Positions 7,868 through 16,699 of a stretch of 64,000 nucleotides of DNA are shown one piece after another. The position numbers and the translations under genes are program-made. Source of the DNA: Iodobacter arcticus (GTDB taxonomy: Bacteria > Pseudomonadota > Gammaproteobacteria > Burkholderiales > Chitinibacteraceae); the NCBI RefSeq assembly GCF_042664895.1, contig NZ_JBHTBQ010000014.1:248001-312000 (forward strand). The letters are read 5' to 3'. Each line of letters begins with the position of its first letter. Position 1 is the stretch's first letter. A model generated the notes under the pieces. It saw only the letters and a program-made list of their open reading frames with translations, searched no databases and was not told where the DNA came from.

Positions 7868-9778
7868 TTAATTTACGCTGTATTCCTTAATATCTTTTGG
7901 TAGTTTAAATAGCCACAGTCGTGAAGGGGCTTGAGTTGGGTCGCCTCGGCTGATATTTAATTTCACCGCATCGGCGGCGACGGCTACATCATCAATTTTG
8001 CAGCCGCTAAGCTTGCCTTCGGTGATTTTGCAATCGGTAGCGACTTTGCCTTTGGCATCTTGCAAGCTGGCTTTAACGTCAAAGTCATTATCGTTCACGA
8101 TGGCGATGGTTTTGCCGTCTATCATGGCGAGGCCTTCTGATTTTTCTGCCAGATAGCCAAAGCCGCCGCCAAGCGCATCGTAGTCAAATAGCTTGGTGCG
8201 CTTCACCATTTGGATATTGGTCAGATCGGCTGCCGCGCCAAATTCCAGATCCCTTTTATCAGCCAAGGTTTTGTCGCTTAGATCGGTAGCGCTGCTGATA
8301 TCGATCAGATAAATACTGCGGTGCATCAGGCCGTCTTTTTGAATGCCTTGCTCGATTAGCAGGAAGCGGGTGTCAGAAATCGCCAGCAGATCGCCAATTT
8401 TCAGCTCTTTGCTTTTGCCATAGTTGGCGTCAATCGGGTAGGCAAACATGCGTGTGGCCTTGGTGGCTGGGTCGTATTCGGCGATCCGCGTGAACTGCGC
8501 CTTGGTTGATTTGTTTTTCTTGCTGTCGGTGATTTCTAAATTGCTTTGTACTGCGGCGTAGATTTTTCCGCTGGCAGGAGCAATGGCGATGCCTTCAAAA
8601 CCACGATTTGCTTGGCGATTGGCGAGCACGGCGGGCAGGCCTGCACCAGGGTAGAGTTTTTCGGCAATCTTGCCGGTTTTAGCATCGATGCGGATCAGGA
8701 AGGGGCCGTATTCATCGCAAATCCATAAATCACCATTTTTATCGACTGCGATTCCTTCTGGGTCGATGCCGTTTTTATCGGTGGCGAGGGTTTGCAATGT
8801 TTCGGATAGAGGCACTTCTTTGCTGGAGCCAACTTCATTGGCAGCCGTTGGGCGGCCCGTGGTTTTGCTGCCGTCGGCATTTAAAATATCCGTCACTGAA
8901 ACAAGGCTGGCAATGCCGTCTTTTAAGCTCATTACGCCAAATTTAGGCGTGAAATCGGGCGCTGGGAATACTTTTGTGCTGCTGTCATCGGCCAGATTGG
9001 GCGAATCGGCATTGGGGCCGCGATCGCTCAATACATAAAACTCAATCGCGCCGTCTTTGGTTTTTTCTTTAAAGGCTAGTGCCGACCCCATGCTAAATGG
9101 GAAACCATTTGGGAAAGTGGCTTTTAGGCCCGCTAATGTTCCCGGATAGGCCACATTAAATTTGGGATCGACCACAATTTGATGCTTGGTAACGCTGATA
9201 TCAGCGATCTTGCTGGTATTGTCTTTGCCAAATTGGCTGGCGAGTGTGGACTCAAAATGCTCGCTGGCTAAATTGCGATCACGTACTTTTAAGCCAAGTT
9301 TGGCGAGCTCTACGCCAAAGTCATTGTCATTCGCGGCTAATTTAAAGCTGGATTCTGTTAATGATTTTAATAAATCACGTTGAGCCGCTTCCAGCTTAAT
9401 CCCATTACTTGGGTCGCCATCGCTATCCAGTGTTTGCAGTAATTGGGCGATATTAATCGCTTTATCGTTAAAGCCGCCGCTTAAATCGGCAGGGGATAAT
9501 TTAGCGGTGGCAATGGCTTTACCTAATACCACGCCGCCAATTTTAAAGGTGATTTCATCCCCCACCTGATATAAATAAAACCCATCGGCCTTGGTGTATT
9601 GCGCACTTGGATTACTGGTGGTGCTGTACTCTAAGCCTTCTACGGCTGAGTCTTGAAATACGCCGCTGATAATAAAGGGTTTATTGTTAGTGCTGGTGGT
9701 GGTATCGGTGTTGTCGCTATTGCAAGCGGCTAATAGTGAGCTAAGCGCAATACTAAGCGCGATTGTGCTGCGTTTCAT
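7868..9778 (-). CDS. Esterase-like activity of phytase family lipoprotein
   Basis: Predicted secreted or membrane-anchored lipoprotein of 636 residues. A lipobox ends the signal peptide (ALSSLLAAC, Cys19). The C-terminal 430 residues match the phytase-like domain (PF13449 type), a beta-propeller fold with motifs such as FYVLSDRGPNAD, DPEGIAVDKNGDLWICDEYG and GFEGIAIAPASGKIYAA. The N-terminal part (about 30-200) has a short beta-domain (FQDSAVEGLEY) and DSDGDPSNGIKL, both common in calcium-associated surface lipoproteins. It probably acts in the periplasm or on the outer membrane; the real substrate (phytate, phosphoester or other) is not known. It is monocistronic. Confidence 0.8.
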   Translation of the reverse strand: MKRSTIALSIALSSLLAACNSDNTDTTTSTNNKPFIISGVFQDSAVEGLEYSTTSNPSAQYTKADGFYLYQVGDEITFKIGGVVLGKAIATAKLSPADLSGGFNDKAINIAQLLQTLDSDGDPSNGIKLEAAQRDLLKSLTESSFKLAANDNDFGVELAKLGLKVRDRNLASEHFESTLASQFGKDNTSKIADISVTKHQIVVDPKFNVAYPGTLAGLKATFPNGFPFSMGSALAFKEKTKDGAIEFYVLSDRGPNADSPNLADDSSTKVFPAPDFTPKFGVMSLKDGIASLVSVTDILNADGSKTTGRPTAANEVGSSKEVPLSETLQTLATDKNGIDPEGIAVDKNGDLWICDEYGPFLIRIDAKTGKIAEKLYPGAGLPAVLANRQANRGFEGIAIAPASGKIYAAVQSNLEITDSKKNKSTKAQFTRIAEYDPATKATRMFAYPIDANYGKSKELKIGDLLAISDTRFLLIEQGIQKDGLMHRSIYLIDISSATDLSDKTLADKRDLEFGAAADLTNIQMVKRTKLFDYDALGGGFGYLAEKSEGLAMIDGKTIAIVNDNDFDVKASLQDAKGKVATDCKITEGKLSGCKIDDVAVAADAVKLNISRGDPTQAPSRLWLFKLPKDIKEYSVN

Positions 9779-9900
9779 TGAATAACCCTTTTATTAAAAT
9801 TAAATGAATAGTGCCATTTGAATATGACAAGGGGGTTAAAGTTGTGGTGTAAGCTAATGTGCTGATTGAATTCGTTTTATTTTTTTAGGGGGGGATTAAT

Positions 9901-10058
9901 CAACCCTATCAACTTAAGCTTATTGCATTGGGTGAGTCGGCGTTTATAGGGTGTACAACGACGCAGTCGGAGCGCAAAGAACGGTGCGCAAGAAAAGCGA
10001 CTTGCACACCCTATACAAAACCAACAATATTTTGACCTTAAGTTGATAGGATTGGGGT
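9901..10058. repeat. Nested palindromic repeat between esterase and actP genes
   Basis: The outer arms are 'ccctatcaacttaag' (9904-9918) and inverted 'cttaagttgatagg' (10037-10050). The inner arms are 'tatagggtgtacaacgacg' (9946-9964) and, inverted, 'cgacttgcacaccctata' (9998-10015). The inner module recurs at 54298-54371, and an outer arm recurs at 58200-58214. No coding potential; likely a dispersed non-autonomous element. Confidence 0.7.
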
Positions 10059-10106
10059 ATTAATCCTTATGAAAATATATTTAATTATTAAATCAGCGTA
10101 ATAAAA

Positions 10107-10138
10107 AACGCCATGCATTGCGCATGGCGTTGTATTTT
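10107..10138 (-). terminator. Terminator downstream of actP
   Basis: The stem aacgccatgc/gcatggcgtt has T-rich sequence on both sides. On the minus strand the hairpin is followed by TTTTTTATT, 13-40 bases past the actP stop codon. Confidence 0.75.
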
Positions 10139-10151
10139 TAATTAAACATTA

Positions 10152-11960
10152 TTAATGTTTTGACGCACCTTCTGCACCCACTCCTGTCATGGAGCGGATA
10201 AATTGTGGCAAGAATGCGGCGCGCTCAGAGTCGGCCTGTGCGCTCTTATCGGTGATAGAGAAAATCCACGTCATCAGAAACGCTAAAGTCATTGAGAAAA
10301 TAGCTGGGTTTTTATAAGGGAATAATTCGCTGCCCTTGGCATTGCCCAGTGTATCTACCCAAACGGCTGGCCCTAGAACAATCAATACCACCGCGCAGAT
10401 CAACCCAGAGTAGCCACCAATCACGGCACCGCGAGTGGTTAAGCCTTTCCAGAACATGGATAAGAATAGGACCGGGAAGTTGGCAGATGCCGCGATAGAG
10501 AAAGCCAAACCCACCATAAAGGCGATGTTTTGCTTCTCGAACATAATGCCTAGCAAGATAGCGACTACGCCAAGGCCAACCGTTGCATATTTTGAGACGC
10601 GGATTTCTGTGGCTTCATCAACGCGGCCTTTACGCCAAACGCTGGCATAAAGATCGTGTGAAACGGCCGATGCGCCAGATAAAGTCAGCCCAGAAACCAC
10701 GGCCAAAATGGTGGCAAAGGCAACAGCAGAAATAAAGCCAAGGAATAAATCGCCACCTACTGCGTGTGAAAGGTGGATCGCCGCCATATTAGAGCCGCCC
10801 AGCAACTTGCCTGCTGCGTCTTTATACGATGGATCGGTGGAGACCAGCATGATCGCGCCAAAGCCGATAATGAAGGTGAGGATGTAGAAGTAGCCAATAA
10901 AACCCGTGGCAACAAATACGGATTTACGTGCAGCCTGTGCGTCTTTTACGGTAAAGAAGCGCATCAGAATATGCGGCAAGCCCGCTGTACCAAACATCAG
11001 TGCAAGGCCAAGAGAAATCGCATCAATCGGGTTAGATACCAAGCCACCTGGTGCCATGATGTTTTTAGCGGCTTTCACTGCTGCTTTGGCGGCATCTGAT
11101 GCTTTTTCGACTAGCGTAGCCGCATCAGGCGCATTGCTGGCTACGGCTTGTGCTGCAACTTCTGAGGCGGCAGAGGCTTTGATGGCTAAGAGCTGTGCCC
11201 CTGCTTGTTTAACATGCACCGCTTGGGCAAACATGCCTTCAACGCTGAAGTTCACATGTTTAAGCACCATAAAGGCCATAAAGCTTGCACCAGATAGCAG
11301 CAGCACGGCTTTAATAATCTGCACCCATGTGGTGGCCAACATGCCACCAAAAATCACGTAAATCACCATCAGCACGCCCACTAACACCACGGCGGTGTTG
11401 TAGTTCATGCCAAATAACAGCTGAATCAGCTTACCTGCACCCACCATTTGCGCGATCAGATACAGCGCCACCACAACCAGTGTGCCGGTTGCTGCAAAGG
11501 TACGCACTGGGCCTTGTTGCAGGCGATAAGAAGCCACATCGGCAAAAGTGTATTTACCTAAGTTGCGTAGGCGCTCTGCCACCAAGAAGGTAATCACTGG
11601 CCAGCCTACCAAAAAGCCTAGCGAGTAAATCAGGCCGTCGTAGCCGGTATCAAATACCAGTGCGGAAATCCCAAGGAAGGACGCAGCCGACATATAGTCG
11701 CCCGCAATGGCTAAGCCATTTTGAAAGCCGGTAATGCCGCCGCCAGCAGAGTAAAAATCTTTGGCAGAGCGGGTTTTGCGCGCCGCCCAGTAAGTCACCC
11801 CAAGGGTAAAGGCGACGAACATAAAAAACATAATGATGGCATGCCAGTTCATCGCTTGCTTAGTGACCGGGCCATCAATGGCGCCTGCTGCCCATGTTGG
11901 CAAGCTGGCAAGCGCCATAAGGGCACCGCAGCCTAGCTGCTTTTGCAATTTATGCATCAT
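10152..11960 (-). CDS. actP: Cation/acetate symporter
   Basis: Sodium:solute symporter (SSS) family permease, 602 residues, that brings acetate and related short acids in with a cation. A cleavable-looking N-terminus (ALASLPTWAAG) is followed by about 13 membrane segments. Family motifs include KTRSAKDFYSAGGGI, GDYMSAASFLG and FGTAGLPHILMRFF. It is about 50 residues longer than E. coli ActP because of an alanine-rich insert (about 245-310, KASAASEVAAQAVAS... to NIMAPGG) in the loop before GLALMFGTAG. The start overlaps the stop of the DUF485 gene by four bases, the standard yjcH-actP coupling. The divergent LysR gene is a plausible regulator. Confidence 0.95.
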   Translation of the reverse strand: MMHKLQKQLGCGALMALASLPTWAAGAIDGPVTKQAMNWHAIIMFFMFVAFTLGVTYWAARKTRSAKDFYSAGGGITGFQNGLAIAGDYMSAASFLGISALVFDTGYDGLIYSLGFLVGWPVITFLVAERLRNLGKYTFADVASYRLQQGPVRTFAATGTLVVVALYLIAQMVGAGKLIQLLFGMNYNTAVVLVGVLMVIYVIFGGMLATTWVQIIKAVLLLSGASFMAFMVLKHVNFSVEGMFAQAVHVKQAGAQLLAIKASAASEVAAQAVASNAPDAATLVEKASDAAKAAVKAAKNIMAPGGLVSNPIDAISLGLALMFGTAGLPHILMRFFTVKDAQAARKSVFVATGFIGYFYILTFIIGFGAIMLVSTDPSYKDAAGKLLGGSNMAAIHLSHAVGGDLFLGFISAVAFATILAVVSGLTLSGASAVSHDLYASVWRKGRVDEATEIRVSKYATVGLGVVAILLGIMFEKQNIAFMVGLAFSIAASANFPVLFLSMFWKGLTTRGAVIGGYSGLICAVVLIVLGPAVWVDTLGNAKGSELFPYKNPAIFSMTLAFLMTWIFSITDKSAQADSERAAFLPQFIRSMTGVGAEGASKH

Positions 11961-12265
11961 TGCTTTGCTTCCTCGATAATTTCACGGGTCAACTGATCGA
12001 ACTCAGTAGCGCGGCGTACATAAATGCCAGTGAGCACGAAGGCCGATAAAATCACCATGATGCCAATGGGAATACCGATGGTGGTGACGTTGTTACTAGA
12101 AATCGGGATCCCCAGCGTGGAGGGGGAAAATGCGATGACCAGAATAAAACCGTAGTAAATCACCAGCATGACTGATGATAAAAGCCAAGAGAGGCTGGTT
12201 TTCTTCTGGACCAGTTCGGCAAATTTTGGATTGTGCTGAATACGGTCGATGATCGTTTCATTCAT
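11957..12265 (-). CDS. yjcH: DUF485 membrane protein, ActP partner
   Basis: Inner-membrane protein of 102 residues starting MNETIIDRIQHNPKF. The ATG at 12265 is chosen because an AAAGGAGG ribosome binding site sits right in front of it; the longer open frame upstream lacks one. There are two hydrophobic segments (about 29-50 and 62-85), as in DUF485 proteins encoded with acetate permeases. Translational coupling to actP through a 4-base overlap supports a joint role; the molecular function is not established. Confidence 0.92.
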   Translation of the reverse strand: MNETIIDRIQHNPKFAELVQKKTSLSWLLSSVMLVIYYGFILVIAFSPSTLGIPISSNNVTTIGIPIGIMVILSAFVLTGIYVRRATEFDQLTREIIEEAKQ

Positions 12266-12494
12266 GCTTAGACTCCTCCTTTGATACAAGGTGGATCCCG
12301 GAAGGGACAACCGATCTGTAATGTAACGACAGCGATCTTTTCATGCTAATTGCAATTTTTGATGCACAAAATCAGCAAAGCTGATGTTGCGTTGCACTTT
12401 GCCTAGCGTTTAGGCAGATGCCTTATCTACACAGAGTATCGCCAATTCTGGTGAATAAGCTGACAGTGAGCCTATTTTTGAGCATACTTTCTGC

Positions 12495-13382
12495 ATGGAA
12501 ATCTACCAACTTCGCACTTTTATTGCCGTTGCACAGCAGGGGCATCTGACTCAGGCTGCAGAATTATTGCACCTGTCTCAGCCTGCCGTAACGGCGCAAA
12601 TTAAGGCTTTAGAAGAAGAATTTGGCGTTCCTCTGTTTGAGCGTTTCCCCGGTGGCGTGCAGCTTACCGAGGCGGGAAAGCTATTGCAGCCGGATGCAGA
12701 AAACATCCTCGCTTTGGCGCGTGGCATGCAAAATCGCGCAAAAGCACTTGCTGGCGAGCCTAGAGGGAAAGTCAAAATTGGCACGATTGGTGTGCCAGCA
12801 AGGCTGCGTTTAGGATCTTGGCTGGCCCATTTGCGCGAGAAGTATCCGCTGATTTCGGCTCAAACGACTCATGGTATTTCGGTGAGTGTGTTAAATGATG
12901 TACGGAAAAAAGTGCTGGACGGTGGTTTTTATCTGGGGCGTAACCCTTATCAGAATGTCACTACCTTGCAATTGACCGAGATTGGCTTCTGTGTGGCTTT
13001 GCCACCAGCGATGGCGGGTGAGCTGGCCAATGCCGATTGGAAAGCATTGGGTAAAGTACCTTGGCTAGGTTTATCGCAATTTACTAGCCTTGCTGAAATT
13101 ACTTTAGAGCTATGGCGCAGCCAGAACATCGCGCCAAAGATTGTGGGTGAGTTTGATGAAGAAGCAACGCTGGTAGAGCTTGTTAAAGCAGGCTTGGGGG
13201 TGGCGATTTTGGCAGAGCGGACGGCGAAGCGATTTGTAGCCGATGGCTCGATTGCCTTATGGCGAGGGGGGGAGATTGCGGTGCGAGTGCCTTTGCAATT
13301 TATTTATTCGGCAGACAGAGAGCAAGATCCGTTGATTAGCATGCTCAAAAGCTCGCTTAAAACTGAATGGGATTTGCCCTGA
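12495..13382 (+). CDS. LysR-family transcriptional regulator
   Basis: A 295-residue LTTR with an N-terminal winged helix-turn-helix (FIAVAQQGHLTQAAELLHLSQPAVTAQIKALEEEFG, about residues 9-43; only part is diagnostic) and a C-terminal periplasmic-binding-like co-inducer domain from about residue 92. It is transcribed away from the DUF485-actP operon with a 229-base gap, the classic layout for an LTTR that controls its neighbour, so acetate or another carboxylate is a reasonable effector. That link is inference. Confidence 0.9.
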   Translation: MEIYQLRTFIAVAQQGHLTQAAELLHLSQPAVTAQIKALEEEFGVPLFERFPGGVQLTEAGKLLQPDAENILALARGMQNRAKALAGEPRGKVKIGTIGVPARLRLGSWLAHLREKYPLISAQTTHGISVSVLNDVRKKVLDGGFYLGRNPYQNVTTLQLTEIGFCVALPPAMAGELANADWKALGKVPWLGLSQFTSLAEITLELWRSQNIAPKIVGEFDEEATLVELVKAGLGVAILAERTAKRFVADGSIALWRGGEIAVRVPLQFIYSADREQDPLISMLKSSLKTEWDLP

Positions 13383-13395
13383 TTTGTTGAGCAAT

Positions 13396-13427
13396 AAAAA
13401 AAGCCAGATTAAGTCTGGCTTTTTTTG
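13396..13427 (+). terminator. Terminator of the LysR gene
   Basis: The hairpin agccaga-ttaag-tctggct is flanked by A and T runs on both sides, 13 bases past the stop codon. It can act on both strands and separates lysR from the convergent rpmB-rpmG unit. Confidence 0.88.
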
Positions 13428-13440
13428 AGATGCCAGAAAT

Positions 13441-13468
13441 ACAAAAACCCCACCAAGGGCAGGGTTCG
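13441..13468 (-). terminator. Probable rpmG terminator
   Basis: On the minus strand an imperfect GC-rich stem (aaccctgcc...ggtggggtt) is followed by TTTTTGT, 30-57 bases after the rpmG stop codon. Confidence 0.55.
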
Positions 13469-13497
13469 AGTATGAAGGCCACCGTACAACAACTGAA

Positions 13498-13653
13498 TTA
13501 CTTCAGCTTGGTTTCCTTGTAGATCACGTGTTTACGAACCACGGGATCGTACTTCTTGATTTCTAGCTTAGTTGGCATTGTGCGCTTGTTCTTGGTCGTT
13601 GTGTAAAAGTGACCAGTACCTGCGCTGGATTCCAGCTTGATTTTTTCACGCAT
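13498..13653 (-). CDS. rpmG: 50S ribosomal protein L33
   Basis: A 51-residue basic protein, MREKIKLESSAGTGHFYTTT...KYDPVVRKHVIYKETKLK, the expected length and sequence for bacterial L33. It is the cysteine-free version, with no zinc-binding CxxC pairs. It lies 17 bases downstream of rpmB in the conserved rpmB-rpmG pair. Confidence 0.97.
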   Translation of the reverse strand: MREKIKLESSAGTGHFYTTTKNKRTMPTKLEIKKYDPVVRKHVIYKETKLK

Positions 13654-13670
13654 GATTTCTTACCTCAGCC

Positions 13671-13904
13671 TCAAACTTCGCCACGAGCGCGGAGATCCGC
13701 GAGGACGACTTCGATGCCTAGTTTATCGATAGTACGGAGTGCTGCGTTAGATACACGCAGACGAACGAAGCGGTTTTCGCTTTCTACCCAGAAACGGCGG
13801 CTGTGTAGATTTGGAAGAAAACGACGCTTAGTCTTGTTATTGGCGTGGGAAACATTGTTCCCTGTCACTGGGCGCTTGCCGGTGACTTCACATACTCGTG
13901 CCAT
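13671..13904 (-). CDS. rpmB: 50S ribosomal protein L28
   Basis: A 77-residue ribosomal protein beginning MARVCEVTGKRPVTGNNVSH and containing KRRFLPNLHSRRFWVES. Length and sequence are standard for L28 of Proteobacteria. It has a single cysteine (Cys5), so it is the zinc-independent form, as with the L33 next to it. It is the first gene of the rpmB-rpmG unit. Confidence 0.97.
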   Translation of the reverse strand: MARVCEVTGKRPVTGNNVSHANNKTKRRFLPNLHSRRFWVESENRFVRLRVSNAALRTIDKLGIEVVLADLRARGEV

Positions 13905-13939
13905 GGTCGGTAATTCCCTGACTTCTGAGAAAAACCGGA

Positions 13940-13969
13940 TTTATAGCATAGATCCCCACTTTGTTTCAA
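13940..13969 (-). promoter_or_regulatory. Predicted sigma-70 promoter of rpmB-rpmG
   Basis: On the minus strand, TTGAAA (13969-13964) and TATAAA (13945-13940) are separated by 18 bases, about 35 bases before the rpmB start codon. Confidence 0.65.
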
Positions 13970-14252
13970 GAGTTATGTCACTTTGCCCTAGGGGAGATCT
14001 GTTTTTTCTGCTGATATTTTGTCCGCTAGGCTAGGCTCTGCGCGGCTTGGGACTGGGTTTAGCAGATATTTGTAAATGTGCAAATATGATGGGTAAAAAC
14101 AGCTGTGGCCTGGAGCTGTTTGCGGGCCGAAACTGACTCTTGAGCGGGGCGGTGATCTGATTCCGCTATGCGGAGCGGCTCCCAACTATTTTTATGCTGG
14201 GAGCGACTTGTTTCTATGTATGTGATGGAGTGAGGTGTGGTTTTGGAACTCT
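13970..14252. other. Intergenic region between ftsK and rpmB
   Basis: No gene is supported here. It holds an inverted pair, 'gctccca' (14184-14190) and 'tgggagc' (14198-14204), that could terminate ftsK on the minus strand. It lacks a good T run. Otherwise nothing is recognised. Confidence 0.4.
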
Positions 14253-16592
14253 CTATTCGCCTGCAGGAGCTAGCACAGTGCGATTGCCGTTGGTTTCCAT
14301 GCCACTGACTAGCCCTGAGGCTTCCATCTGCTCAATCAGCCTTGCAGCGCGGTTGTAACCGATGCGTAATTGGCGTTGTACGGATGAGATCGAGGCGCGG
14401 CGGCTTTTGAGTACAAAGGCCACTGCTTCGTCGTAAAGCGGATCGCTTTCGTTATTACTCTCGCTATTGCCGCCCCCAGCGGCCGCCTCGGCTTCAAAGC
14501 CACCATTCAAAATACCATCGATATAGTTAGGCTCGCCTTGTTGCTTGAGGTTTTCAACCACCTGATGCACTTCGTTATCGTCCACAAAGGCACCGTGCAC
14601 GCGCAGAGGATAGCCGCTACCCGGTGGCAGGAACAACATATCCCCCTGGCCCAGCAAGGCCTCTGCGCCCATTTGATCCAGAATGGTGCGGCTATCAATT
14701 TTGCTTGATACCTGAAACGCTAGCCGAGTTGGGATATTGGCCTTGATCAGGCCGGTAATTACGTCCACGGATGGGCGTTGGGTAGCCAAAATCAAATGGA
14801 TGCCAGCAGCACGGGCTTTTTGCGCGAGGCGCGCGATCAGCTCTTCAATCTTCTTACCCGCCACCATAATTAGATCAGCAAACTCATCCACTACCACAAC
14901 GATAAACGGTAGGTGCTCAAGGCGTTCAGGATCTTCTGGAGTCAGCGTAAAGGGATTAGTGAGTGGTTTACCGGCTTTCTCGGCTTCGCGCACCTTTTGA
15001 TTGAAGCCGGCCAAGTTACGCACGCCAAAGGTGCTCATCAGGCGATAGCGTTTTTCCATCTCGGCCACACACCAGTTCAGCGCGTTGGCGGCCAGCTTCA
15101 TATCGGTGACCACAGGGGCCAGCAAATGCGGAATGCCTTCGTAAACCGAGAGCTCGAGCATTTTGGGGTCAATCATAATAAAGCGCACTTCATCGGCCGT
15201 GGCTTTGTAGACCAAGCTTAGAATCATCGCATTCACCCCAACCGATTTACCCGAGCCAGTCGTGCCTGCAACCAACATATGGGGTGCTTTGCCCAGATCG
15301 GTCACGATTGGCTTGCCAGTAATATCTTTACCCAGCGCAATGGTGAGTTTGCTGCTCATGGCGTGATAAGGCTCGGAGGATAAAATCTCTGATAGGCGAA
15401 TCATCTGCCGTGTTGGGTTGGGGAGTTCAAGCCCCATGCAGGTCTTGTCCGGGATGGTTTCTACAACGCGAATCGAAACAAGGCCCAGCGCGCGGGATAA
15501 ATCCTTCATCAAATTAACAATCTGCGAGCCTTTGACTCCGACAGCAGGCTCAATCTCGTAGCGGGTAATTACCGGGCCGGGATAGGCGGCAATCACTTTG
15601 ACTTCTACATTAAAGTCGGCCAGTTTTTTCTCGATCAGCCTTGAGGTAAATTCCAGCGTTTCCTTGCTGATCGTTTCTTTAGCGGGCGGTGCAGGGGTGA
15701 GTAGTTTGATCGGTGGCAAGGCCTGGTTGCTGGCAATCACAGGTAAGTCTTCCGCATTAAACAGCGGCACTTGTGCGGCTTTTTGCTGCTCTTCCTGCGC
15801 TTTTTTGCTGAGCTTAGCGGCGATGGCGGGCGCTTCGGTGTGAGCTGCTTCTATGCGCACAGGGGGCTTATCATCAAAGCGTTTTTTCTCTGAAGTGACT
15901 TTCTCGCTGCGCTGCACTTTGGCTTCTCGGCCAATTTTTCGATCGCGCGATGCCTGAATGGCATCTTTTGCTTTAAGCGCGCTCAGCTCGATGAGGGCTC
16001 CCAAGTTTTCCATTAAATGCAGCCAGGATAGGCCGGTAAAGAGTGAAATACCGATGCAAATTGTGGCCAGCAAAAACAGTGTTGCACCAGAAAAGCCAAA
16101 GCTGAGATAGAGCCAGCCGCCCAGCGTCACGCCTAATATTCCACCCGGTGCTTGTGGTAATACGGCATGAATACTGTGTAAACGTAGCGCTTCAAAGCTA
16201 GAGCTGGCCAGAATAATGAGCAAAAAACCGATACAGGCAAAGAGTACCGTAGGGCGAGCGCCATCACTCACATGATCAATCCGGCGATAGCCCCATAAGA
16301 TGGCGGCAAAGCAAAAGCCTACCCACCACCAAGCTGAAAAGCCAAATAAGTAGAGCAAGATATCGGCAACCCATGCGCCAACAGCACCGCCTCGATTGTG
16401 GATTTCAGGCCGGGTGGCGCTATGCGACCAGCCGGGATCTCCGGGGCTATAGGTGCTCAATACCAAGACGAGGTAAATCACTAAGACGACCAAAATAAAC
16501 CACCATGATTCGCGTAATAAAATAGCGATCTGTGGTGGCAAGGCGGCGCGGCTGGATACATTCGCGACGTTTTTTTTACGAAATATGGCCAT
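14253..16592 (-). CDS. ftsK: DNA translocase FtsK
   Basis: Septal DNA pump of 779 residues that moves chromosome ends through the closing septum and activates XerCD at dif. The N-terminus holds four membrane segments (about 30-50, 70-100, 115-135, 155-190), followed by a short charged linker (200-300). The motor has Walker A GTTGSGKS at 443-450 and Walker B FIVVVVDEFADL. The C-terminal gamma winged helix (YDEAVAFVLKSRRASISSVQRQ) reads the orienting KOPS sites. The linker is shorter than in E. coli, as usual for FtsK of this size. It stands alone. Confidence 0.96.
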   Translation of the reverse strand: MAIFRKKNVANVSSRAALPPQIAILLRESWWFILVVLVIYLVLVLSTYSPGDPGWSHSATRPEIHNRGGAVGAWVADILLYLFGFSAWWWVGFCFAAILWGYRRIDHVSDGARPTVLFACIGFLLIILASSSFEALRLHSIHAVLPQAPGGILGVTLGGWLYLSFGFSGATLFLLATICIGISLFTGLSWLHLMENLGALIELSALKAKDAIQASRDRKIGREAKVQRSEKVTSEKKRFDDKPPVRIEAAHTEAPAIAAKLSKKAQEEQQKAAQVPLFNAEDLPVIASNQALPPIKLLTPAPPAKETISKETLEFTSRLIEKKLADFNVEVKVIAAYPGPVITRYEIEPAVGVKGSQIVNLMKDLSRALGLVSIRVVETIPDKTCMGLELPNPTRQMIRLSEILSSEPYHAMSSKLTIALGKDITGKPIVTDLGKAPHMLVAGTTGSGKSVGVNAMILSLVYKATADEVRFIMIDPKMLELSVYEGIPHLLAPVVTDMKLAANALNWCVAEMEKRYRLMSTFGVRNLAGFNQKVREAEKAGKPLTNPFTLTPEDPERLEHLPFIVVVVDEFADLIMVAGKKIEELIARLAQKARAAGIHLILATQRPSVDVITGLIKANIPTRLAFQVSSKIDSRTILDQMGAEALLGQGDMLFLPPGSGYPLRVHGAFVDDNEVHQVVENLKQQGEPNYIDGILNGGFEAEAAAGGGNSESNNESDPLYDEAVAFVLKSRRASISSVQRQLRIGYNRAARLIEQMEASGLVSGMETNGNRTVLAPAGE

Positions 16593-16699
16593 GTTTGGCT
16601 TGGTTGCTATGAATATGCCGCTAATTATAGCGGCAACATCCTACAAACAGCAGTTGACTGTTTAATTTGGGTAATAAGCCAATGGATTGGTGTGAAGGC

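Noticed and set aside
10906..11361. 151-codon frame antisense to actP
   Set aside because: It follows the codon bias of actP on the other strand and shows no recognisable domain.
13609..14034. 141-codon rightward frame across rpmB
   Set aside because: It overlaps two ribosomal protein genes and the rpmB promoter on the opposite strand.
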